Shown here: piece by piece, positions 12,122-23,054 of the stretch
Position numbering within the stretch: the stretch's first letter is position 1
How the letters are laid out: every line of letters begins with the position of its first letter
Source: Catenaria anguillulae PL171
Taxonomy: Eukaryota; Blastocladiomycota; Blastocladiomycetes; Blastocladiales; Catenariaceae
Direction: 5' to 3'
Length of the DNA: 64,000 bases
NCBI GenBank assembly: GCA_002102555.1
Contig: MCFL01000024.1
Coordinates: 62,001-126,000 of the forward strand
The notes under the pieces: generated by a model
Told to the model about the DNA's origin: nothing
The model's database searches: none
The model's input: only the letters and a program-made list of their open reading frames with translations
Made by a program: the position numbers and the translations under genes

Positions 12122-15100
12122 ATGGCATTCAACCCCAACGGCAACAACGGGAACGGCTTGCCCGACGGTGGGCTGCCGTCCATGTACCACTCGGATGTGT
12201 CCGAGTCGCAACTATCCACTCCGCCCAAACCCATCTGTGCGTCGTTGCATTCATTCATGCGATCATCGACCGCATCTCATCCCGCACGCGATGTTACTAA
12301 ATGACCGTCGTCATGTATGTCTATAAATGCAAAGGGGATACTGAGCCCGCACAGGGCGTCAACTATGTCCAGAACTTGCTCCAGGGTACTGGACCTGATC
12401 ACTCAATCGATTATGCTGCCTTACGACGTCGTCTTGAGCTGGACGAGTCGGCCACCAACGTGTCTGAGAGCCCAATCAGCCGAGTTTCGAGCTTTGAGGT
12501 TTGTCACGCTGCACGCATTCTTGTCCCGAATTGTATCCCACGACTCACATTCAAACACTCGACCAGGTTCCGGCTCATTTGCGCCAATACGATACGGTGC
12601 CCTTTGATCAAACCGCCACTGTCCAGTCCTCCCGATTCCCGCCCTCTCAGGTCCGTGCACCTGTCCCAGACGACGCAAGCATGTCGCGATCAATACAACA
12701 TCAACCCCAAACTGGTGAAAAGGAGCCCGAGCGAGTTCGTTCTCCGTTAGCGTCGCGACCCGACCTTGATTTCGGAGCCGATGGGTTCAATCGCATGTTG
12801 TCCCTGCCGCAATCCCTGAATGCTGCAGATTCCGAACGCACTCCTGCATTTTTACCGCCTGTGGACAATCCAATGGCTCGGCAAATGCGGCAAGAGTCCC
12901 GCTCACAGCCGCCGCTGCATTCTTCCACACAACAGCCACCACCATTCAAGACGTCAGACTCTGCCCTGATGCTTCAGCAAGCGAGGGCGCGGGCTGCTGC
13001 ACGATCACCTTCTCCTTACCGATCCCAGACACAACCACAGCAGTCTGCACAGCCCCACCCATCCGCAGCCCGGCCAAACTCATCTGCCGACGACCATCGC
13101 AGCTCAGGACCACTGCCACCTCCGCCCGAGCCAGCATACACGGAATTTTACTTTCCCTCTCCGTCTCCAACGCAACACCGCCGACCCCCTCAATCATCTC
13201 AACCTTCCCAACCAGCACCTTCAACGGCCAACCGTCCAACATGGATCACGAGCCACTCTGCAGTGCCCGGCGCCCCGATCATCCCGGAAGTCGACCTGCA
13301 CTCTCCTCGCGACCCACCACGGCATGCGACCTTTCACCCGTCCCCACAAATCCACAATCGTACCGCCACGACAACGACTCCATCGTTTACACAACCGACC
13401 CCGCTCTCATCAACGCTGTCGCCGGCCGTATCTTCAACAAACTCACTCGACTCGCTCGCACAAGACTCGACTCGTCGCCGGTCGACACGTCTCGAGCCAC
13501 GGTCATTGAAAGTTCTCTCGGACTTTCTCGCGTCGCATGGACAACCGCCGTTGCCCCCCAACGTGGTCAACTCACCCATGCCCGAGGGACTGCAAGTCGC
13601 GCTCGACTATGCCGTGTCGCAGCTTGCCAGCGAGTACCATCGCCGCGGCGACGTGATTCAGCAACTGATGCGGCAAATGTCCAAGTCGGATACGCTTCAA
13701 GACACAGTGTCTGGTGCCAAGCACGGTGAGTCTGCGGACCAGCTCCACAACCGGCTCAACCAAGTCACGTCGCAGTACCGCCGCGCACACAAAGACACAC
13801 TTCCGACCCCCACGGACGCGGCAGCAAATGCAGCAACCAACGCACACATTCGGCTTGAGCAAGTCAAGGCCGAGGCAATGCACAAGGAGGCCGAGGCGAG
13901 CTTGCTGCGGCAAGAGCTGCTGGCGCTGACGAAAAAGCAAGAGCAGCAGCAAAAGCGCGCACAATCGACGTTTTCCATGGTCCAGTCGCAATACAAGCGG
14001 CCGGGACACGGTGCGCTTGACAAGGTGACAGCCGAGGTCATGGACGTGTATGAGTCGCGGCTCGAGGGCATGCAGAGGGAGATGGATGCGTTGCGCAAAA
14101 TAGTGCGGCGCCAACAAGCAGGTGGCGGGGCGGGCGATGACGACGAGGAACGGTTGGTGACGCCGCCGCCGCTCCGCGACGCCCAGCCGCCCGCAGACCA
14201 GTTTTTGCGGCTCAAGCACACGCTCGAGCAGCAGATATTGTTGCTTCAGAAACGGCTGGAGCAGCAGACGCAGGCCACGGCTAAAGCAGAGGAGGAACGG
14301 GATTTGCTCAAGTTGCAAATGATCAATTTCAACAAGCCACCTGTGCCGTCGTCCGCTTCTGCGGCCGTGGGTGCCAAGGGCAGGTCGGTATCGTCGGCAT
14401 CGCATGGCGGCGAGCCGCAAACTGGGGATGCCGATATACGCGCGCACGCGCGCAAGGTGCCTATTGGGACCACACGCGACTTGATTCGCCGCGACAAGTT
14501 GCATTTCAAGCTCAAGCTGCACTTGATTGACGAGATGCCTGCCGAAGGTGTACGTGACTTGCTCAAGGACGTGTGCATTCGGCTGCACTTGGACGATTTG
14601 CATCGCGTGGTGCCTGCGCTCGAGGAGTGTGCAAAAGTCGTGCACATGGTGCCAAAGATGCAAGCGTACATTCGGCAGGTTGACGAGGTGGTTTGGCGCG
14701 CAAAGCCGGTTGGTGCAACCACCGACGGCCAAACCCGCAAGACGGCGCCGTTGTCGGTGTCGTCAGCCGAGGGATTGCACAAGACAAAGGATACACTCAA
14801 GGTGCTACACCAGTGGTCGGGCGAGCTGGACGTGCTGAGGCACGTGCGCGAAGTCTTGTACAAGCTGGCGAAGATTGTGGATGTGGATCCAGACATGTTT
14901 GACGGGCGCGGGCTCGGTACGCAACCGACGGATACGGATGCAGAGTTGCAGCTCATTGAGGAGCTGAAACGTCTGGTTGCCTTTGAGAAAAACACGTTGC
15001 GGGTTGAGCGGCGCGCGGCAAGGGAGGCGGCTTCCGGCAAGGACGGGTTGGCGCCGGGGTTGGATGTTGAGGCGTACCAGCGGATCGTGGCACATTTCTG

Positions 15101-15854
15101 CAACTTGTTTGAGGTTGGGTCGCTTGCGCAGTGTATGCCAAAGCTCAACGAGGTGTTTGCGTTCGTGACCGAGGTTGAGGGAGCCGTGGCCAGGCTGAGG
15201 GAGGTGATGGGATTGCCAGGCGTCAGTGCAGCGACTGTGTTGAATCGGGCGGCGGATGAGTTGGTTGTGCACGTTTCCGAATTGAGTCTAGATGGCGGCG
15301 AGTCGAGGTCGAAGGTGGGACCAATGGCGGATGGGGACAGGCGCAAGCTCGGCCTGTATCGGACAGAGTCCACGTCGCCGTTCAGGTCGTCCAGTGCAGC
15401 AGCAACTCCTGCTGCTCGTGCCGCTGAGGATTCCAATCCCTTTGCCGAAATCGAGTCGGTGAGCGACCATACCGTGCGCCAAACCTCTCCACCACCTCCC
15501 AAGCACTCGCCATCACCCCGAAAGCAGGAATCGCAGTCGAACGGTCCCAAGTACGACTACGGGATGGACGAGCCCGACCTCAATGAGGTGCAACTGCGGC
15601 TGTCCAACTTGTCCATGAGCTCGCTCGGCTCCTTTTCGCGCCGTGGGTCTGAGCTGAGCTCTGCGAGCATCGAGCGCAAGCGGCTGGACCAGATCAGGCA
15701 GCTCAACTCGGCCGACTTGGTGGAGAGCATTGAGCACATTATGGCGCAGTTGGAAAAGGATCATTTTCCCGAAGAGCGGTACTTTTTGGAAGACGAAGTC
15801 TCTGGCCACCACGAACGCGATCACGACGAAGGTGGAGATACAACCAGACTATAA
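12122..15854 (+). CDS. CEP70: CEP70-like centrosomal coiled-coil protein
   Basis: Exons 12122-12236, 12335-12498 and 12567-15854 give 1188 residues with in-phase introns. The N-terminal ~340 residues are Gln/Pro/Ser-rich and probably disordered. A long coiled coil spans about 440-685 (heptad-rich, many Glu/Gln/Lys). A conserved-looking helical module spans about 720-990, including LLKDVCIRLHLDDLHRVVPA followed by an alternating helix ending in QVDEVVW. That pattern, short helices after a coiled coil with a 'lhldd...vPale' stretch, matches my recollection of the CEP70 C-terminal domain. CEP70 localises to centrosomes and basal bodies and is found mainly in ciliated lineages. It could instead be another spindle-pole or coiled-coil scaffold; coiled coils are easily misassigned. 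Confidence 0.6.
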
Positions 15855-15971
15855 TTGCATTCCCTGACGACCAATACAATTTATTTATTGTCGGCATCGC
15901 AAGTAATATGCAGAGGCAGGCAGGTATGATGTATATGTGAAAAGAAAAGTAATGTACGAAATGTTTGGGTA

Positions 15972-15984
15972 GGGGGGGGGGGGG
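15972..15984. repeat. G13 homopolymer in convergent 3' region
   Basis: Thirteen consecutive G bases lie in the ~250-base gap between the convergent ends of the CEP70-like gene and the vigilin gene. The rest of the gap (15855-16104) is AT-rich and probably holds both polyadenylation regions. Confidence 0.9.
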
Positions 15985-16104
15985 CGGGAAACCTAGAACA
16001 ATCAAGATTCGCAAAACGACATGGAACAAAAACAAGGATGGAGGCACTACACAGCTAAAACAAAATGGGATGAAAGTAGTACATCACACAACAGGGGTAA
16101 CAGA

Positions 16105-19100
16105 TCAATCACGGTTGGCACCACGCTCGACCGCCTCCCGAATCATGGATTCGGCCTCGTCCACGTCCTCCTGCTTGGAGCCACGGATGACAATGGTATG
16201 ACCCTCACCAGCACGAGGGACATCAATGCGGGTCGAAGTCGCCGCGCGGATCTCGGAAATGGTTTGGCCACGACGACCAATAATGTACTTGTGATGCTGC
16301 TGCTCAATGTCGTCAATCTCCTTGACAACCTCGGGCCCACGGGAAGCGCCGTGGCCTTGCTGCTCGCGTCCGGCAACAGGCGCGGCATCGAGGATCACTT
16401 GAATGTCGGCAAGCACCTTGTCGACCTTGTCCTTGTCGCCACGAATGGTCCACGTCTCGTCGTCCTTGTCCGACACCTTGTTCTTGGGGGGTGTCGTGAG
16501 CTGGACACCGGCCGACCGGATCTTGCGCAGCTCGGCGGCACCCTCAATCAAGAAGGCACGCTTGTGCGAGGCGGGGATCACAATCTGCTTGGTGTACGGA
16601 ACCTTGGCCATCATGGCAGCAATGCAAGCCTCGACAGCCTCCGGCTGGCCGCGAATCACAATGGTTCCCTTCTTTTCGGCAGCGGTCAAGTCCTCGCGGT
16701 CCTCGGGGATCGGGTACACATCGGCTCCCTCAATCTCGCGGTGAGATTGGTTGAAATCAATCGACACCTTGTGTGCGGATTGCAGCTCGCGAACACCGGA
16801 ACCACCGGCTCCAATGAGCGGAGGGAACACGGACGTGGGCAAGTACAGCAAGGTGGTGGTCTCGGCTTGGAGCTCAGCCACCTTGGCCTCGAGCGCCTTC
16901 TTGACCTTTTCGACCAAATCAGTCGTCTCGGCCTTGATAATGATCTCGTCGCCAGCCGACTTGGGGAACTTGACATCAACGTGCTCGGACGATGCGGACC
17001 GGTCAGAATCAAGAGCGTAAATGGTGCGCACGAGCGCCTTGACCTCAGCCGAAGCACTGGTGGGGGCAGCGGCAGGCTTCTTGGACGACTTGTGTGCGGC
17101 GGCCGCAGCCTTGTTGAACGGAGCAAGCAACTCCTTCAACACGCTGCCACCGGGACCAATGAGGCGGCGGTGCAAGGCACGCGGGACCTCCAACTTGGTC
17201 GACGGCCACGTCATGCCGGAAATGCCCATGGCGACAACAAGCTCCTTAATGACTTGCTTGGCAAGCACAACCTCGTCCTTTGTGCCCACAAGAGTCACAG
17301 TCTCGGTCTCGTCCACGTCCACGTCCTCGCCCGACGCGGGCGTACCAGCACCGCGGGCGCGGTTGGGCGGCAAATCAATCTTGGCACCAGTTAGTTGCTT
17401 GAGCTGCGTGATGCGTGCGCCACCCTTACCGACCAAGGTTGACACGACAAACGCGGGGATAGACAAGGTCTCGGAATAGTTGTTGGCCTTTTCGTACTCG
17501 TACAATTCGACAATTTCCGCAACGGCCTCCTTGACGCCCTTCCTGCCACCACGGACGGCAATAGCGTTCTGGTCCTCGTTGGATCCCGAACGCGGGAAGT
17601 CAATGCGCACGGCGTACTTTTCCTCCAAACGCTTGACGTACTTGCCCTTCTCGCCAATGATCTTACCATGGTACTCGTTCGGCACCTTAACGACCGAGTT
17701 AGTGAAGTCGGCAAGCTCGGCCACCTTCTTTTCCAGAGCAGCCTTGACATGCGCCACGGCCTCTTGGGTACCACGCAGGGACACCTTGACCGAGTCGCTG
17801 CCCTCGGCGTTTTGGCCAATGTCGAGCTTGTTGATGCCGATTTGCTCACGGAACGGCGCCAAGTTGGCACCACCGCGGCCAACCAATTGCGGGGCAAACT
17901 TGGCGGGGATCATGAATTCGGCCTCAAAGTTGCACATGATTTCGGCATGCTTGGCTTGCTCACCAATCTTCTTCAAGTGGGCAATCACGGCTTGCACCTC
18001 GGACTTGATACCGCGCACAAGCACCTCGTCGGCCTCGAGGGCAACGGGCACCTTGTCGGACGTGTTTGCCTTGTTGGGGCCAGTACCCAGGCGGATGATG
18101 AGCGGCACCTCGGGCGTCTTGGAGAACTCGGCGAGGATGGCATTCAGCTTGACGCCCTTGGATCCGACAAAGTAGCGGTGGTACTTTGCGGGGATCGAAA
18201 TGCGGTCCGTGGTAAAGTCGGCCGCGAGGTGCGCCGCCTTGAGCACATCCTCGGCAACCTTGGCCTTGATGGCGGGCGCGGGCGAGTTGGTGTGGCCCTT
18301 CTTGGCCGACGTCGGGCCGTGGTTGGGGTCAAACACGACCAACGTCAACTCATCAGCAAACTCGGCGTTGGAGAGGTACACCGTGTCGAGCACGAGCGGC
18401 TTGGGGGAGCCGGCAGCCGCCAACTCTTCACGGGCCTTGGCAAGTGCACCCTTGACCTTGGAGTGCTTGAGCATTTCTTGCGCAACGGGGACAATGTTGT
18501 AGAAGAAGGTGCCCTTTTCCTTGAGGTACGCAGCGAGCTGGTTCTTGCACGCCTCAACGGACTGCTTGGACGGGCCGGCAACTTCGAGCACATGCTTGAC
18601 GCCGGCATCGGCGCCACGCGGGAAGAACACTTGCGCACCGGTTTCGGCCTCAATGGCCTTGACGGACTTGCGGTCGTTGGCATTGAGGTATTGAGCGTAC
18701 ACGGCTGCAGTGTTGGTCGACTTGGCGCCGGCAACGTACGGGGACAGATCAAAGTCGGCGGCTTGCACACTGGTGGCCTTGGCCATGACAATTTGCAGGG
18801 CAGCGGGGAGTTGGGCGTTCGGGCCACGGACGAGCACTTGGTTGCTGGCATCGGACGCGGGCGGGAGTTCGACAATGCAGCCGGTGGAGGCAAGCAACTC
18901 CTGAACCGAGGCGCCGCCAAGGATAAACTTGTGCTTGCGCTTGTCAACCGACATGGCCAACTCGCCAATGTTGTCAATCAAGTCTTCAGCAATCGACTTG
19001 ATGGCAGCAACAGCTTGGAGAACATTGGCTTCCTCGCCCTTGATGACAATCAATTCGGCGTGACGCGACGGGGTGGCACGCTCAGCTTGCAAGTAGGCCG

Positions 19101-20381
19101 GCGGCGGGATGGCGATCTTGACATCATAGGTCGCCTCGAGCTCGGCGACCTTGGAGCCATTGGCACCAATGAGGAAGGGGTACAGCGTAGTGGGCACGGT
19201 ACGAGTCGACAATTGCGCGCGCTTGATGGCAACATGGTGGCCCACAATGGCCAAGATTTCAGCCTTGGCGAGCTCCAAACCTTGAGCATCACCAGTCAGC
19301 TTGACAGTGGTGGTAGGGTCGGCGGATTCGTCGTCGAGGATAACGCCATCCTCTTGCTCCTGCTCCTCCTGCTCGGATTCCTCGTCCTCGGGCTTTTCAA
19401 CCTCGGCTTCGGCATCAGCAGATTCGTCAGATTTGGCTTGCTTGGCAGAGGCAGGCTTCGCGGTGTTGCGCTCCATGTCGATACTGACTTGTGTGCGCTG
19501 GGAGATGCCCTGGATGGTTTTGCCGCCCTGGCCGACGATGCGAGCGCGCATGTTGGATGGAATGCTGATCGTGGCCGTCATCTTAAAAAACGACCCCCAA
19601 GATACATGAAGTGAGTTACTGGTCGATTCGATTGTCACTGGACAAACCGTACCTTGGGCGTCACACGAGCAACCAACATCCTCTTGGCCAACTCGACACT
19701 CTCCACAGTGGGGCCACGCGCCGTAAACACCACCATACCAGTGCCAGCACGCTTGGACATGGCCAACTTTGTCTGGGTCCTGGACTCGATAAATTTGACT
19801 TCACTGCGCAACGCATCCGTGGGCCCGGACGCCGTGGGCGTCATGGTGGGCACAAAGTCGGCCATTTCTACAGTCACAGTCGACGAATGCTCCACAGCCT
19901 TGCGGGCCGCAGCGGGGGCAGCACGCGACGTGGTCGACGAAGCGATCGAGGCCACATTAGAGTACGCAGAGAAGAGCGACTTGGGCTTGTTGGCCGCAGC
20001 GGCGCCTCCACCGCCAAGCGTCGGGAAAGCCTCGGCCGAAGTCAAGTCCACCTTTTTCGCGGCAGCGGCACCAGCCGATCCAGCCTTGTTGCCCTTGCGC
20101 GCCGAGGAGGGCGACGGCGAGCGACGACGGGCCTGGGCAAGGCGCTTGAGTTCGAGTTCGAGTTCCAAATCCAATTCGGGAGCAGCAGCGAGCAAGGCCG
20201 AGGCGGCGTCCGACGAGGGCAAGCCAGAGAGATCCACATCATTGTCGTTTCCGAGGTCAAGGGCGGCAACGCCGGCGGCGGCGGCCGAGGCAGCGGGCGC
20301 ATCGGGGTCGTCATACGAGGGGTTGCCGGCGGCGATCGAGGCGCCGTGGACGAGGAGGTCAGCGGCGGCAGGGTGCGACAT
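16105..20381 (-). CDS. SCP160: vigilin/Scp160-type multi-KH RNA-binding protein
   Basis: Exons 20381-19653 and 19581-16105 (intron gtacgg...tttaag, phase 0) give 1401 residues. About 14 KH repeats, several degenerate, can be picked out by the I-x-x-G-x-x-G loop: RIVGQGGKTI, FLIGANGSKV, YFVGSKGVKL, QLVGRGGANL, KIIGEKGKYV, TLVGKGGARI, RLIGPGGSVL, PLIGAGGSGV and YIIGRRGQTI. Repeats 5-6 lack clear GxxG loops. The N-terminal ~240 residues carry Ala-rich linkers and one divergent KH. Repeat number and length match vigilin (animals) and Scp160 (yeast), ER- and polysome-associated proteins that bind mRNA and tRNA. Splicing places a Met codon straight after the intron; the upstream exon is kept because it contributes the divergent KH. 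Confidence 0.9.
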
Positions 20382-21137
20382 GGTGGCGGGTGGTAAAAAC
20401 GGGGCCGAGGGGTACGCGGGTCAAAACAGAGCCAGGAAGCGGGTGCGGGGTTACTTTCCGTTGAGGGACGTTAACGTTCGTTCGTTGAATGGAATCGAAT
20501 GGACGCTAAAGATCTTGCGAGAGAGGGGAGAAAGAGGAGGGGCTGTGTTGTGTGCTGAGTCCGTCCAATGCGTGTGCGTGGGCGTCATGATGATGATGGG
20601 CGGCGGCCGAGTGTGTCGTGATCCGCCGCCCAGCTGGCGTTGAAGTCGAAGTGTGACACGTCGATGAAACGTCACGTGCCATCGAATGCGAACAGAACGT
20701 TGCCGAATGCACACAACTCCATACTCCAGGCAAAAGAACAACGCGTATCTTGCAAGGACAACACTATGTGTTCGCACCGATTTTCCCAGGAAAGAGTCCA
20801 TGTAGTACATAGACGAGAATTGGCGACAACATTCCTTCTCGAAACGGGATTTGGATTTGCTGACGTGAAAGTGATCCAGCGAAGGCATGTTGGATCGATC
20901 GCAATTGCCCCTTTAGCCTTAGCGTCATACCACCAACGTCCCTCCGTAATTCATACGACCGACCGTCAATGAAACAGACACCAAGGCACTCTAGAAGTCG
21001 ACGCATTTGATATATACAGCGCCGTACAATCTCAAGCCACGAATCGGCCTCGCTAAAGCCCAGGGTTCCTGCATCACCAGTGCCAACTCGCTCATAGAGG
21101 ACAGCCACACCACTACGAAACCCTCTTCAAGCAAACG
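20382..21137. other. intergenic region, divergent promoters
   Basis: 756 bases between the vigilin start and the G-alpha start. Several open frames exist on both strands, but none has convincing codon use or a recognisable motif. An aacgttcgttcgttgaatgg stretch near 20470 is a minor local repeat. No RNA gene was seen. Confidence 0.35.
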
Positions 21138-22581
21138 ATGCCTTGCTGTGGAGGTAAAGTCGAGCCTTCAGATGGTGGAGCGGCAGGTGGCCATGGACCA
21201 AGCTCCAAAAACATTGACGCCGAACTGAAAGAGGCTGGCCACAAGGAAAAGCTGAACCTCAAGCTCTTGCTTCTCGGTGCGGGCACTCCAACTTAAATCC
21301 GCGTTGAATGAGCCTGAAAGCTTACCCAGCCCGTCATCTCTTGCGTTTCGTGCATAGGCTCTGGCGAATCCGGCAAGTCTACGGTGCTGAAACAAATCAA
21401 GCTCATCCACAAAATCTCACTCACAGCCCAAGAAATTAAGGACATTACCCGCTCTCTCCGCAAAAACGCCCTCGAATGTATCGCCATCCTTGTCACGCAA
21501 GCCACCACGTTCGGGTATTCACTCGATGCGGATGACATCAAACCGCACGCCAGTCTGATCCAAGCGCTTGATCTCGAGGATTTGGACTCTGACGAGGTGG
21601 ATCACAAGCTGGTTGATGCCGCGCTGGCACTATGGAAACACGACAGTATTCAGCAGGCATACGCGCGGAGGAGCGAGTATTGGATTTTGGAGGCGACCGA
21701 CTTGTACGCTCATGTCCCACGCCCGCAAACTATCACGTCGCTACAGACGGAGAGTTTGACGTACCTATATTGGGTTGTGGTATTGTAGCTACCTGGACAA
21801 TCTTCATCGGTTCGCAGAAGACGACTACGAGCCCACCGAAGAAGACATTGTCATGGCCCGCGTCATGACTGTAGGCATTTTGCAGACCGACATTCCAATT
21901 GCTCCCCTCAATGTAACCCTTGTCGACGTTGGTGGCCAACGAAACGAGCGACGCAAGTGGATTCACATCTTTGACGTATGCTTCTCCGTACCCTTTCCCA
22001 CTTTCTCTCCCTGGTGTCTCACACTCTGATGTGCTGGAACCAAACAGAACGTATCTGGTATCATCTTCTTGTCCAATCTTGCGGGCTACAACTCGGTCCT
22101 GTTCGAAGACCCCACCGAAAACCGGATGAAGGAATGTCTGACGCTTTTCAAGCAAACGGTAAACAACCCATCCTTTGCCAAAACACCCTTCTATCTCGTA
22201 TGTCTCGTATTTCTGAACCCTTGCCGTGCGTTCCACAACTGCTCACCACGTCCCTGATTGCTTGTCTGCCGCCAGATCTTCAACAAGAAGGATCTCTTTG
22301 AAACTAAGCTACGCAAAGATCCCATCACGGTATGCGAATGCTTTTCCGACTACGAGGGCCCCTCGGACGACGTGAAACCCGTGCTCGAGTTTATGGACAA
22401 GCGGTTCCGCGAGCAAATCACGTCGGGCGACCCGAACCGCCTCAAGGTGTTCCATATTGCTGCGCGATTCAAGCGCGATGTCAAGACCACGTGGGAAGAG
22501 CTGATTGCAGACATGAAGATGCGGAATCGGGCAGAGATTAATGGCGCCCTCAAGGCGTTGGGACGGGAACCCATGCCGTGA
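21138..22581 (+). CDS. divergent heterotrimeric G-protein alpha subunit
   Basis: Exons 21138-21276, 21358-21703, 21789-21975, 22048-22197 and 22276-22581 give 375 residues with all phases joining. G1 is GSGESGKST; switch I has ARVMTVGI with the usual Arg; G3 is DVGGQRNERRKW with the catalytic Gln; G4 is NKKD. The G5 position, normally TCAT, reads HIAARFKRD, and the C-terminus lacks the usual leucine-rich receptor-coupling end, finishing in REPMP. The start MPCCGGK lacks Gly2 for myristoylation but offers two Cys for palmitoylation. It is clearly a G-alpha by length and four of five motifs. Receptor coupling and nucleotide affinity may be unusual (inference). The upstream gene diverges and the downstream gene (IRE1) converges. 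Confidence 0.88.
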
Positions 22582-23054
22582 GTTTGGTGGATTCCAACGA
22601 GCGGCTGTGAGTGGTTGGTTTGGGTATACTTGTGTGCTGGCTTGGGTGCTTTTCACATTGCGTTCTTTCTTGTTTCTCTGTTACTTGTCGTATGTGTGTG
22701 AAGTATGCTCTACATTTCCTATCATATCCTTCTAGCATCCAGCAGCTGTGGATCGATGCCGACCAAATGCGAAACTTGTAAAGCTGTATAGGATTTTGCC
22801 ACAAGACTGGTCACACGCGCACAAAAGAAAATGAAAAGGGGGCCAGGTGCCGCCACCAATTCAAGGACAGGAAGGAAGATGACATGACGGCGACAAGATG
22901 GCCGCAAGGTGTAAATCACAAGCAATTGGAAAGCAAAGGGAAAAGCAAAAAGAGTGTGAGATGATGGACTACAAAGGTGGGTAAAATCGGAAACTTCAAA
23001 AAAGGGGGCACTAAAAGAGACAACACACAGACCAGGCCACAACGACTACGCATT
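22582..23054. other. convergent intergenic region
   Basis: 473 bases between the 3' ends of the G-alpha and IRE1 genes. It is AT-richer than flanking exons and presumably holds two 3' untranslated regions. No gene was seen. Confidence 0.4.

Noticed and set aside
13572-15550. Minus-strand open frames of about 390-430 codons opposite the CEP70-like gene
   Set aside because: Antisense shadows; the plus strand has a continuous coiled coil and proper splice joins.
16021-17394. Long plus-strand open frames across the vigilin gene, also 17668-19614
   Set aside because: They are antisense shadows of the KH-repeat gene; the minus strand carries repeated GxxG loops and the plus strand reads low-information Leu/Gly/His-rich sequence.
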